A stretch of DNA of 64,000 nt. Origin: Hedera helix (taxonomy: Eukaryota; Streptophyta; Magnoliopsida; Apiales; Araliaceae). This document shows, one piece after another, positions 47,691 to 58,100 of this stretch. Location of the stretch: assembly GCA_947179155.2 (NCBI GenBank), contig OX359274.1, forward strand, positions 47,575,564 to 47,639,563, written 5' to 3'. Every line of letters starts with the position of its first letter. Position 1 is the first letter of the stretch. A program made the translations under genes and the position numbers. Below the pieces are notes generated by a model, which had not been told where the DNA came from, did no database searches, and saw nothing but the letters and a program-made list of their open reading frames with translations.

Positions 47691-48689
47691 CAAAGAGCAA
47701 GGAAACTAGAGCATTTTGTAATAGTAAAGAATAAGTTTTTATTGTACGCTAATTGACTGAGCAAAAACTAAGCTATAGTACGTATTGTACATATATCATT
47801 CAAGTTTGTATCAGACTTTTCACATCATTGAGCTGGCCTGGTAGGGCCCGAGAAAACGTGAGCATAAAATCTTATGCTACTATAACTACTATTACATTCC
47901 AAACTAAGTTTAATTAAACCCTTGAAAATAGCATAATACTTGACCCAATCCACTGGAATTAGCCCATAACACAATTTTTGTCATTAAGTACACAAACATT
48001 TATATGCTAATATACACGTTGTGTGTATAAATAAATAATCATAAAAATAAAATATTTTTTTTATAACCTAATTACATTAAATATCATATCAGCGTATAGA
48101 TGCAACTATAAAAAATGATCAAAATTTTGAACGAGGGGGTTAAATGAAATTGTTCATTTGACTATCAAATCATAGACTTCCAACTCTTTCTACGAGGAAA
48201 TGTATTTCAGCACACGTTTCTAATCAACCAAGAATAATGTATAATGTATTGGACTTCTTTTATTTTTCGTTACACCTAATTGAGTAATACTAACATCTGC
48301 CCACAATTTAGCCATAGATCCAATGTGAAGAACCTGTCAAGCCCATTGTTGCCATGAGCCCGATATAATGCAAACTTTACTCTTTACTATTACAAGATCA
48401 CAATAGTTAATAGAAATAATGATCCAGAAATAAAGCAACATTAAATTTAAGAGATATCATATCTGTAATTAAAAGCATGGAAAAGTCTAAAAAGTCTGCA
48501 AATTTCAAGAGAATTAGATCATTGTTCAATGGAAAATATAAAAGCATATAATTGCCACAATAGTTCACCATATGGTAAATATGCAACTGATCACAACATG
48601 ACATAAAATATATGGTACAATAAAAAGCAAAATGAGATATTAAGATTAAAAAAGATGAGATGTTCAAATTTACCAACTGCAATTGACTC

Positions 48690-48812
48690 TGTTGATGTAG
48701 AAATAGGTTTTGTCCCTCAACTCCGTCCTCTCTTATAGGAGTATATATTGCTACCAGCCTGTAGTCCACATCATCAACATTAGCTTCATACATCCTTCCA
48801 GTCTCCCCTGAA
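48690..48812 (-). pseudogene. captured fragment, possibly AIR9-type repeat
   Basis: The minus strand reads GETGRMYEANVDDVDYRLVA, then IYTPIREDGVEGQ. The D-V-x-RL-x-A-x-YTP-DG-EG pattern resembles the A9 repeats of the microtubule-associated protein AIR9, but I identify it only from that pattern. It is bordered by non-coding sequence and short of any complete domain. Confidence 0.35.
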
Positions 48813-49129
48813 ACATTCATCATTTTGTCACGCAAAATATTGATGTAGGGACAAAATGATGTAGGAGTGCTATAGATGATAAAAAGGACATAAGTGAAGG
48901 GAAGATTTGGGTCAGCATAGTAATAGATTAAGTAGATAAAACATTAAAAATTCAATTATTAAAATAGAAAATTTTAAGTAATTTTTTTAATGCAAAACAA
49001 AGTTCAGCCTCACAAAAGTCAGTAGCCCATCACCATGTTTCACCATCTTGAAGATTCGCGCAGAGAATTAATTATAAAAATCTATGTGCTACAGAAAAAC
49101 TTAAGATAAAAGCATAATGCCATAACACT

Positions 49130-49234
49130 AGCACTATCGAAAATCTGATGCAGCAAGATGTTCTGCACACCGACTGCTGTTGTCTCCAGCATTTGAAGCC
49201 CTGCTTGGTTGGAAAATATGCAAGCTGGAAGCGG
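49130..49234 (-). pseudogene. captured HD-ZIP III exon (MEKHLA domain, part 2)
   Basis: After the acceptor TTTTTGCAG at 49235-49243 the minus strand reads PLPACIFSNQAGLQMLETTA and LLHQIFDSAS, matching the MEKHLA domain of class III homeodomain-leucine zipper proteins. Joined to the exon at 49922-49482 the reading phase fits exactly (the family's FK-ALPVF-like junction). The frame then runs into non-homologous sequence. Confidence 0.75.
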
Positions 49235-49481
49235 CTGCAAAAAGCCAAGACAGGACAAATACAGCTAAGCAAATGAGAACATATGCGTACATATTTTACA
49301 GGTTTTACAAGGGAATTGAACGAGGCAGGTATAAGTTTTGCAGTACTAAAACCCAAACAGGAACAGTATCAGGATTAAATGTCAGAATCAAACTTTATTT
49401 ATAACCATCTATTTTTAGAACTTCCTTTTTCAATATAAGAAAAAGTGATTTAATAACTAAGATAGAGCATTACGGTCATAC

Positions 49482-49922
49482 CTTGAATAAGAAGCATAAA
49501 ATGGCAGCTTGATGCTGCCACAGCCCCTTCAACATTGCATTACCACTCTGGCAATCAAACAGTAGCAAATTACCACCACCCAAACTTAATTTACTTTCAA
49601 CCTGCCAATAGATTTGACAGATCCTACTGGCAAGGGCGACAGTTTCAGAAGGGAATGGGATTAAATTAATCCCCATATTAGCACTGTATCCTGATTGTGT
49701 TAATTCTACATCAATCATTTTGACACAGGAAATAACATGGCCTACATATTGCTCTGCTATGGTTGCAACATTTTCCTCCAGATGGCTCTCAAAAGGGAAT
49801 TGAAATGCTGCGACCAAAACTGAATCATTGGATGAGGGAGAACCTCCAGCAATGTGCTTTCTAGCTATGTTTACAGTAGCATTTGATGAAAGATTCACTA
49901 CCTGTTGAGCATTCAATATGAC
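49482..49922 (-). pseudogene. captured HD-ZIP III exon (pre-MEKHLA and MEKHLA part 1)
   Basis: 147 open codons between an acceptor (CTTCGCAG at 49923-49930) and a donor (GTATGACC at 49481-49474). Recognisable are VAAFQFPFESHLEENVA, YVGHVISCVK and LKGLWQHQAAILCF, the region after START in the REVOLUTA/PHABULOSA/ATHB8/ATHB15 family. It diverges from the family consensus at many normally fixed places, such as ICQIYWQ for ICQSYR. It has no homeodomain, zipper or START domain here. The microRNA165/166 site of the family lies in the START part, which is absent. Confidence 0.75.
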
Positions 49923-50519
49923 CTGCGAAGCACATTGAGAAGAAAACCATTATCACTTGAAACAACAAGACCAACCATACTGAAAAATACAACACAAAAA
50001 GGGAATAACTAGCATATCTATAATCAGTGTTAATTGAAGGCAATAGCACATAGATTGAAAATAAAGTAAAAATTTAATCACTAGCACATTTAAAGAGGCA
50101 TGAATAGGATTAAAAAAAAACTCATTCTTCTGCAGTGTCAGTCGGTTTAAACCAACATTGAGCAAGTTTAAATTTCAGATGATCACTTGGAGAGTTCAAA
50201 GAATTCGTGTGCATGTTCCAAACTTGGGATTTGCACCTTGATGCTTTCTATCTCACTATAAGCTCACTTTTACTGTTCGACAACTCTCAAGCTCTCATAC
50301 AAATGCTTGTCATTAGAAATTATATAACATTTGATAAGTTAACCGAGGGTTATGAAAATCATATATTTATACCTCTAAGATACATTAATATGAAAAAATT
50401 ACATTTATGCAAGCCAAAACTTTTGAAATGACAATAAGATGACTAAAATGTTTGATGAAATATATTATTAACATCATATTAATTATAGCTAAAAATGATC
50501 TAAGAGTAGCCCAGTCAAA

Positions 50520-50682
50520 ACTCAACTGTATTCATATCCAATGCTAGGACCCGGAATCCAGAGGACGGCAGCACAGAGTATTGAGAAAGAAACAAATCAA
50601 TGTAGTATTGAGAAAGAAACAAATCAATGAGATACACTGTCAAATAAAGCGTGTCTGGCACCAACTTATATTCCTCGCACAC
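50520..50682 (-). pseudogene. captured A-type cyclin fragment joined to an HD-ZIP III piece
   Basis: After the acceptor TTTTGGTTCCAG the minus strand reads VCEEYKLVPDTLYLTVYLID, then LFLSQ: the cyclin box of plant A-type cyclins (family EEYKLVPDTLYLTV-x-x-IDRFLS). The next 27 bases repeat the end of this segment in tandem (YLIDLFLSQ/YYIDLFLSQ). The frame continues without a stop into LPSSGFRVLALD, the LPSGFR motif just after START in HD-ZIP III proteins, and stops soon after. Fragments of two unrelated genes are thus fused in frame. Confidence 0.72.
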
Positions 50683-50969
50683 CTGGAACCAAAATGTAGA
50701 ACCATGAGTATAGTTTCTTTGGCACATCATCTATCCAGAAAACGGATTATATAAAAGGACATCGGAACAACAGCATTGGGGAAAAAATTGAAACCAGAAA
50801 AATACATGTGGAAAGCAACAAAAAGCATAGAGACGAGATATTCTAACAGAAAATCCATAAAAATGAACCATATGACATTGTGCTACATTACCTTCAGGGC
50901 AAACAATACTAAACTGCTACCTGAACTTAGTATTTTATTAAACTCCTACAAGCAGAGCTGAAATGATAA

Positions 50970-51270
50970 TTTAATAAAACCTCCTCCGTAACCACCACCT
51001 CCACCTTCACGGCAACCACCTCCTCCGTAGCCGCCACCACCTCCGCCATATCCACCCTCACGGCGTCCACCGCCTCCGCGAGACTGCGCCTCGCCTTCTC
51101 ATCCCTGAAGGTAACGAATCTGAATCCCCTAGATCTTCCAGTTTTGCGATCATTAATGATCTGCACATCAAACAACAAATTTCCATCAGATCTGACCAGA
51201 TCTACACCAAACAAACAGTATACACAAACAAATATACAGTATCCTCTAGTGATTGATCAGTGGTAGCCAT
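50970..51270 (-). pseudogene. captured glycine-rich RNA-binding protein (GRP7/8-like), internally deleted
   Basis: Two parts on the minus strand. 51267-51238 reads ATTDQSLEDT, the N-terminal RRM piece of plant GRPs. From 51160, after acceptor TTTGATGTGCAG, IINDRKTGRSRGFRFVTF (RNP1-like; the conserved GFGFV is GFRFV) and RDEKA. The second half of the RRM is missing, and the Gly-rich tail (AQSRGGGGRREGGYGGGG...) follows in another frame. The native intron position inside the RRM is kept, so capture was from genomic DNA and not from mRNA. Confidence 0.82.
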
Positions 51271-51499
51271 AGAGACGTATAGAGAGAGAAGCAGACGTCA
51301 GAGGAGGAGGATAGTTACCATAGATGGCTTTTGAACGAGGATATCTAGATTGAGCGAGAAAGGGAGAGAGCTAAGTCAAGGAAGAGTGAGATAAATGACT
51401 TCGATGAAAAATGAGAGAGAGTTGTTTCACTTGTGAGGATGAGTGAGTTCCGTGTTTTAATTTTAAGTTTTGACTTCCGCGCTATTTTTTTAAGCTCCG

Positions 51500-51665
51500 T
51501 GTTTTTTAAATAGATAACTTTTTTTTAAAAAAACGTTATAACTTTAAAACCAAATATTACTCCTTATAAATACATAACGTTTTTGCATATGTATCTATAA
51601 CGTTTTTTGAAAAAACGTTATGAAAAAAAACACTACAACGTTTTTTATAAAAATCTTGTTGTTTA
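51500..51665. repeat. right subterminal AACGTTATA array of the CACTA element
   Basis: About six AACGTTATA/ACAACGTTTT motifs in both orientations next to the right terminus, mirroring the left array. Confidence 0.7.
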
Positions 51666-51699
51666 AGTGTTATCTTTTTACTATTTTGTAGTAGTGATA

Positions 51700-52349
51700 T
51701 CGGCGATTTAGACTTTTAGCCCACTCCGTGAAGTGCCATTGGAGGCTTAGGTACTTACCAAGCCCATAATCCCTTCCCAATTCCAAATTTTCCATGAAGT
51801 TTCTCCTTCTGGTCTTGCTTTGTGGAAAGGCTGGTCCAGCCAACAAATTCCCTTGAAACCGTGACAACTTAATATGCGTATTACGGAGCACAGAAAAGGT
51901 TACCGTTTGGACCTAGCTAGTCTTATTGGCCATTATTGTCATACAATATTAATAATAGTCGGAAAAAATGTTAATTAATATTCATGATATCCTAAATAAT
52001 TTTTCTATCAATAATCTAATTAATTGCGATAAAATCAGATGAGAGTCTATTGATAAATATTTTTTCTTTTACTATACAAGGTAATCAGCAAGTGTTTTTT
52101 CCGGATTCTTTCTAAGAAAGATGTCGAAGAAGTCTCGTCACTATACAAGGGAGAAGTTAAATACAGTACACATTTTAAAACATATAAGCATAACTTTTTC
52201 TTATGTCTTTTTATATCTAGTTCAGCAGCTCATCAACTTACAAGGTGTCTTAGCGACAAAGCAGCACTAGCTTTAAGTTCACCTGCAGCAGCATTAGCAG
52301 AAAATGATGAACCTGAGCAGCATGATAACAAAACCAGCTTTGTAGCACA
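51700..52349. other. gene-free DNA right of the CACTA element
   Basis: No gene. A minus-strand frame at 51670-51891 crosses the CACTA terminus and has no recognisable product. A short plus-strand stretch (52225-52349) reads as open Ala/Glu-rich sequence, but I cannot assign it. Confidence 0.4.
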
Positions 52350-52577
52350 TGTTAATTGTTCACAATCAGTTAGTTAGACAGCTGTCAATTAGTTAGTTAG
52401 TAGCAGTTATTAGTTTGTAACTATAGTTAAGAGTTTAACTAAAGTAAGGTTAGTTTTACTTCCATATATATTGTAGGTCTCTCGTTTCTGTAAAAAAAAA
52501 ATTAGATTTCCAGAATTATAATAAGTTTTCTGAACTTTCATCTTCATTTCTTAATCACCATTTCTTCATCTCCTATC
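52350..52577 (+). repeat. possible short solo LTR (Ty1/copia type)
   Basis: Starts TGTTAATTGTTCACAATC and contains repeated AGTTAGTTAG, a TATATATTG box, GTAGGTCTCTCGTTTCTGTA and an AATTATAATAAGTTTTC polyadenylation-like stretch, a layout familiar from small plant copia LTRs. The end near CCTATCA is uncertain and no target duplication was found. Confidence 0.3.
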
Positions 52578-52616
52578 ATTTATATGAGGAAATGTAATAA
52601 ATAACTCAAAAGATGG

Positions 52617-53460
52617 CCAAAGTTTAAGTTCATTGGGGAATTGGATGAATTTATGTACACCAAAGTTACAAGGAGGTATGGGATTTGGTGACTTTGAGTG
52701 TTTCAATGACGCATTGCTTGGCAAACAATGTTGGCGTATTTTGAAAGTCCCGAACACCTTGGTAAGTCAGATTTTGTGAGCAAAATATTTTTCTGCTGTG
52801 ACATTTATTTGCTAATACTGGAAAATGTCCATCATTCCTGTGGAGAAGTATTTGGCAAGCCAACGCTTTAATACGTGCAGGTCTCCGATAGAAATTGGTG
52901 ATGGCCTATCTGTTAAGGCTAGATTGGACCCGTGGATTCCACGTCCAACAACTTTTAAATTGTCACCTTTTAATTGTACGTCGGATGAGAATGTCATGGT
53001 GGCGAAGCGGATTGATAGGGATAGGCTCCAATGGAGAGTTAAGTGACTTGAAGGTAAGGTAGACCAGGAGGATTTAGAACTTGTTCAAAGAATTTCTATA
53101 TCGTTACGGGCTCATGGGAACAACCTGCAGGTATGGCATTACTCTTCTCATGGCGTTTATTTTGTGAAATCTGCATACCATTTAGCTTTTCAAATGAAAG
53201 GGGCTGCTCTTAATCGCGGTGGGTCTTCACGGGAGGATGTATCAATACGGAAGGTGACCTGGAACTTGAAAATTCCTCCAAAAGTAAAGCTATTTTTATG
53301 GAGGGCGTGCAGGAATATTTTACTAGTTAGAGGTAACCTCTGTAGGAGTCTAGGAGAGGTATATATGGTTTGGATCCTTCTTCTCCTGTTTGTAGTTTTG
53401 CACAAGAATCTGCTTTTCGTGCCTTAATTGCATGTCCTTCGGCTCTAGTATCTTGGTTTG
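52617..53460 (+). pseudogene. LINE (plant L1) 3' relic
   Basis: C-terminal part of a plant L1 reverse-transcriptase polyprotein: YGIWGF-type motif as GMGFGDFECFNDALLGKQCW (52678-52737), IEIGDGLSVKARLDPWIP (52889-52942) and the zf-RVT-like LKIPPKVKLFLWRACRNIL (53268-53324). Stops near 52777 and 53042 and at least one shift interrupt it. The catalytic RT core lies upstream and is missing, so this is a dead fragment. It abuts CACTA copy 2. Confidence 0.82.
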
Positions 53461-53510
53461 TAAGTCCTCTGGGCTTTAGATGTGACCAGTTGCGTAATGG
53501 AGCTTTTGGG

Positions 53511-53785
53511 GATTAGATTTGATGGTGCAAATGGATCGGGAGCCGGCCCATCCTTATCGGACGATTTTTTATGGAGAATCATTGACGCGTGCATGGCGAA
53601 CAGTACAATCCAATCAGACGCACCATCATGTTAGCGTATCTACAAGTTCGCTCAGTTGTTCGTACACGGTTCCATAAATCAAGTTTCACGAGATGGACTA
53701 TGGGGTCTGGTATCGCAGGAGGCCATTCAAGTAGTAGTGGTTGTACTTGCAAATGTCTTTTCTCCACATATTCGACCGGTAAATA
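53511..53785 (+). pseudogene. PF03004-like CACTA ORF exon, copy 2
   Basis: Nucleotide match to the last visible exon of copy 1, including NGSGAGPSLSDDF-like coding sequence (copy 1: NGSEVGLSSSDDFF), up to the shared donor GTAAATAAAAAT at 53781. Small deletions relative to copy 1 shift the frame more than once. Dead. Confidence 0.7.
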
Positions 53786-53876
53786 AAAATATTAATATAT
53801 GTTTTTAAATATATAGTTTGTGATTATATATATTGTGTTGATTATATAAATTGTTAAAAAGTTATTAAAAAACACT

Positions 53877-55290
53877 AGTCTAACTTATTTTTTTTTAAAA
53901 AGACTAAGAACTTCAGGACAATTAGACCAAACTTCGCTCCGGGACATCGAAATAACGCGAAACCGTAGGCGTAACATCTCTTACATATTTCAAATGCGTG
54001 ACAACTTACGTGGCTTGATTCGGAGTTCTGGTGGCAGGTTTAGAAGCTCGTTTGCCTAACTTATTTTAAAATACTTAAACAACTTTAAGAAAACTAGACC
54101 AAAACTCGCTCCGAGCATCGAAACTATGCCAAACAATAGGCATAACACCTTTTACATATTACAAACGCGTGACAACTTGTGGGGCTCAATTCGGAGTTCC
54201 GGTGGCCGAGATAGAAGCTCGTTTGCCTAACTTATTTAAAAAAAAACTAAGACAATTTTAGAAAAATTAAACCAAAACTCACCTCAAGTATTGAAATAAC
54301 GTAAAATCGTAGGTGTAACACCTCTTACATATTTTAAACTAGCATCAACATACGGGACTCGATTCGGAGTTCCAATGGCCGAGTTAGATACTCGTTTACC
54401 TAATTTATTTTTAAAAAACTTACACAAATTTAGAAAAATTTGATCAAAACTCGTCTTAGGCATCGAAACAATGTGAAATCGTAGGCGTAACACTTTTTAC
54501 ATATTTCAAACGTGTGATAACTTACGAGACTAGATTTTGGAATTTCAATGGTCAAGTTAGAAACTTGTTTGCCTAATTTATATATATAAAAAACTTACAC
54601 AATTTTAGGAAAACTAGACCAAATTCGCCTCAGGTATCGAAACAATACGAAATTGTAAGGGTAACACCTCTTACATATTTCAAACGCGTGATAACATACG
54701 GGGCTCGATTTAGAGTTCCGGTGACCAAATTAGAAGCTTGTTTGCCTAACTTATATAAAAAAAAAAAAACTTACACAACTTTAGAAAAACTAGACCAAAA
54801 CTCGCCCCGGGTTTCGAAACAACACTAAACAGTATGCGTAACACCTCTTTCATATTTTAAACGCATGACAACTGACGGGGCTCGATTCGAAGTTCCAATA
54901 GCCGAGTTAGAAGCTCGTTTGTCTAGCTAACTTATATAAAAAAAAACTTAGATAACTTTAGAAAAATTAGACTAAAACTCGTATCAGGTATCGAAACAAT
55001 GTGAAACCATAGGCGTAACAACTCTTACATATTTTAAACGCGTGACAACTTACAAGGCTTGATTCGAAGTTCTGGTGACCTAGTGAGAAGCTCATTTGTC
55101 TAACTTATATAAAAAAAACTTAGACAGCTTTTGGAAAATTATACCAAAACTCTCCACGTGTATTAAAACAACGCGAAATCATAGGCGTAACACCTCTTAC
55201 ATATTTCAAACATGTGACAACTTACGGGGCTTAATTCGGAGTTCCAGTGGCCGAGTTAGAAGCTCGTTTGCCTAACTTATATATAAAAAA
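53877..55290. repeat. tandem array, about eight ~177-bp units, in the CACTA intron
   Basis: Each unit runs from an A-tract plus CTTAGACAACTTTAGAAAAA through ACCAAAACTCGC, GGCGTAACACCTCTTACATA, CGCGTGACAACTTACGGGG and GATTCGGAGTTCC to GAAGCTCGTTTGCCTAACTT. Units start near 53877, 54060, 54236, 54411, 54589, 54752, 54930 and 55105. Divergence between units is about 10-20 per cent by eye. Copy 1 keeps only the first 50 or so bases of a unit (14500-14540). Confidence 0.93.
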
Positions 55291-55355
55291 AATTAGACAA
55301 CTTACTTAAATATGGTTATATTTGTTTATATCTACTTAATATTTTAATTTTGTAG

Positions 55356-55505
55356 GGTCTTGTTGATGAAGCTCGTGGCAGCGATAGAGGCAGTGGCAAT
55401 GTTAAGGACGGTAGAAGTGGCGATGATGCTGGGACTGATGGAGACATGGGTAGTGGCATGATGGACGATGTTTATTTGTCTACCGATGATGATGATGATG
55501 ACTGA
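55356..55505 (+). pseudogene. last exon of the CACTA second ORF, acidic tail
   Basis: After acceptor ATTTTGTAG an open stretch of 49 codons reads GLVDEARGSDRGSG and ends in YLSTDDDDDD-stop at 55505. Such Asp tails end this ORF in plant CACTA elements. It is the missing end of copy 1's gene. The downstream 130 bases look like its 3' UTR and are cut by the Ty3 LTR at 55637. Confidence 0.6.
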
Positions 55506-55636
55506 GGGATCTAGTTTATGTTTATATATTTTTTATATGTAAATAACTAGTTTTTAGGTTGTTCAACAATTAAATTTTGTATGTAATTGCTTTTTATATA
55601 ATTAACTAGTTTATATATTGATGGTTCATTGGAAGC

Positions 55637-56863
55637 TGTCGTTATCACTCCAAAATTATTCCTTACTTTCACTCTATCAATATAAAATTGGTATAATGAC
55701 AAGCAAGAGTCGAACCCACGGGAAGTATATTTTACGATTTATCCGAATGCTTCTAACAGTAAATAACAAGTAATAATAAAAAGGGGAGTTTTGAAACTAT
55801 GATTATACTAGAAAACAAGAAATACTAATTAAAATTATCCAATGATTTTCAAAGTTCAGTTCTTCAGTTCAGTATCATCTTTTCATAAATATGATCTAAT
55901 TAAGTTAATTAATATCTTTCCTTCAATGAAATTAATAACCCTAGTTAACCACGGTCCGCGTTACCTGAAATTCCCCTTTTATTTTAAATCTAATGTGACA
56001 ATCGCCCCCACTAGACCATAATTATCATACAACCTAGAACTATCAGTCTAGATTTAATATAACAATAGCATTAAGAATTAGGGAATTTAGGTTATTCCAA
56101 GTAATAATCGTACAATCGCAGACTATTTAACCTGTCTTCTTGATATCATAACAATATTCAAAAGCTTGACCACAATCAAACATCACTATTCGCTACTTAT
56201 GATCAGATATAACATCGTTTGCTTAATATTATACCTTAATCTAGCATATGATAATAATCAAATCAATTCAATGGGCCCTTATCAAATTAATCAAACTAAT
56301 TATCATTAAGCAAGTCAAATAGATCATCAAGAATAAACTCCACAAACGAAGGAATAAATACTAATAACTCAATTAATTCATAAATAATAAATAAGATTCA
56401 ACATTCCTTAGAACTGAAAATAAAGAACTTAGCCTGACATAGTTGAAAACGCAAATTAAATCTTCAATCCTTGCACCAATGAATCTCTCCTTTTTAAAAG
56501 TTCCATTACAATAATGAATTTCTATCTATTTTATATCCCTCTAAACTATCCTAGAAGCCTTCTCACGTTTCACCTTTAACATCCTTCTCCAAGTCAACTT
56601 CCGAAAATCTGATAAAACACGTTCCGCGCCAATCTGCCAACAAGGGCCCCGACCCTTGTTTTACACTGAGAAGGAGGGCCCCGACCCTACTCTGCATGAA
56701 ATTACGAAAATGCCATTATCGCTCATTTTTTCCATTTTTATCCATCCGATGTCGTTTTCTGCAATATAAACATAAAAACAAGTAAAATGCAAATAAAAAA
56801 TACTCAATGATAGCAATTTATTAAGCTCAAGAATAGCGATTCGTAAGTATAAACTACACTCAT
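55637..56863 (-). repeat. 3' LTR of the Athila-like element (proposed limits)
   Basis: On the minus strand it starts TGATGAGTGTAG directly after the PPT and ends in GGAGTGATAACGACA, giving TG..CA and 1227 bp. The 5' LTR is outside the window, so limits cannot be checked against a partner. It contains two GGGCCCCGACCCT motifs at about 56645 and 56681. Confidence 0.6.
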
Positions 56864-56880
56864 CAAATACCCCCAAACTT
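56864..56880 (-). promoter_or_regulatory. polypurine tract of the Athila-like element
   Basis: The minus strand reads TTAAGTTTGGGGGTATT immediately before the proposed LTR, following GAGGACAAGCAAAGTC. Very similar AAGTTTGGGGGTGT and TAGTTTGGGGGTGC motifs recur at about 58015-58027 and 59456-59467 in the same orientation. Confidence 0.6.
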
Positions 56881-58100
56881 AAGACTTTGCTTGTCCTCAA
56901 GCAAAAATACCAACAAGAAAAACAACTACATTAATTATACTAACTACATGAATGCATATGCATGTCCAACTAATGTCTTGAGCAATAAATCAACACAATT
57001 CATGAAAATCCAGCCTCAAAGATCCTTAAGTAATAATTCAGCAAAATCTCAAATTCATGCATAATCAGAAATCCAACGTATCACCAATTTCATTCACTAC
57101 CAACCCTTGTGTGTGTGTGAATTCAATATATCAATTCAATCAAAATTTTAATACAACTCATGAACTAATGTGATAAATAAAAGATATCAACTCAGAATTT
57201 TAATCCCCTCTATACACTTGTCCTCACATTTTTCATTTTTTTTCTTCCTTCATTTTACGAGTGCGTTTTACGCTCCATCTCGTGTAATATTAACTTAGCA
57301 TGTGCAATGTCCATTTTTCTTAGGCTTTTCAAAATTACCCACGTAGCGAACTTTCCACCAGCGACTTCCAAACCAGTTGGCTTTAGGGCACTGAGTGTAG
57401 AGACACTCCTAAGGGCTTACTTGTTCGAGCAATAGAGGCCACAAAAACAGACTAGCTAAGAATCTGCTCATATTTGTCTACTTTTCTTTATTTATTTTTG
57501 TTTTTTTTCCAGTTAAGACAGACATCGAAGCAATTATGTATTTCATCCTTTATAACATATGATCCAACACAGTATAGAGGTCACCACGATCTTCAATTAG
57601 CACCTAATCCATTAAATTGAACCAAAATTCAACTGACTTCACATATCAAATGTGCAATGAAAAATTAAGGGTCTCGAGTCCAATAAGACTAACAAATAGT
57701 TAGAATTTCCAATTTAGCAGTCCTTATCCATCTTACTTAAAATTATTACAAAATTCATCAAATTTTTATCATCGGCCATCATTAAACTTCATGCATCAAT
57801 TACCGCTCAAGTTATGCAATGAAATATGATCCTAACTACATGCAACAAACTAATTAACACTAAATAAAACAACTAATTTTTTTATGATTTTTTTTTAATT
57901 TTTTGAATTTTTTTTTTTTTTTTTACAAATGCATCTGCAACTAACTAAAACATCCTAAATACGGCATGCTCCTATACCTATAAAGAAACTGAACACATAC
58001 ATGAATGCAGACACACCCCCAAACTTAAGTCAGACAATGTCCTCATTGTAAAAGAAGAAAAAAAAACAGAAAAATCAAAACGGAGGACTTCCCTGGTAAG
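56881..58100 (-). other. non-coding spacer between the env-position ORF and the 3' LTR
   Basis: No gene. AT-rich with poly-T runs (57899-57923). A PPT-like GTTTGGGGGTG sits at its right border next to the ORF. Confidence 0.6.

Larger units (their letters stand above)
46632..51696 (-). mobile_element. complete Pack-CACTA transposon carrying several host-gene fragments
   Basis: 5065 bp. The left end reads CACTACTACAAAATAGTAA; the right end, on the other strand, reads the same 19 bases; both are followed by close variants of ATAGATAACA. A 3-bp target duplication ATA flanks it (46629-46631, 51697-51699), as CACTA elements make. Subterminal regions at both ends are packed with AACGTTGTA/AACGTTATA in both orientations (46668-46975, 51500-51665), like transposase-binding arrays. 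I find no transposase. The interior holds fragments of about five unrelated plant genes, all on the minus strand, with some splice sites kept. Confidence 0.92.
53505..55636 (+). mobile_element. CACTA transposon 3' end, copy 2
   Basis: Starts abruptly after the LINE relic and ends where the Athila-like LTR begins. It contains the last-but-one exon of the PF03004-like ORF (homologous to 14142-14400), a long intron filled with tandem repeats, and the final acidic exon with its 3' flank. Terminal CACTA repeats are not present, so it is a fragment cut at the right by the Ty3 insertion. Confidence 0.75.

Noticed and set aside
50775..50961. Plus-strand 61-aa frame in the CACTA element
   Set aside because: No similarity to anything I know; it lies opposite the captured fragments.
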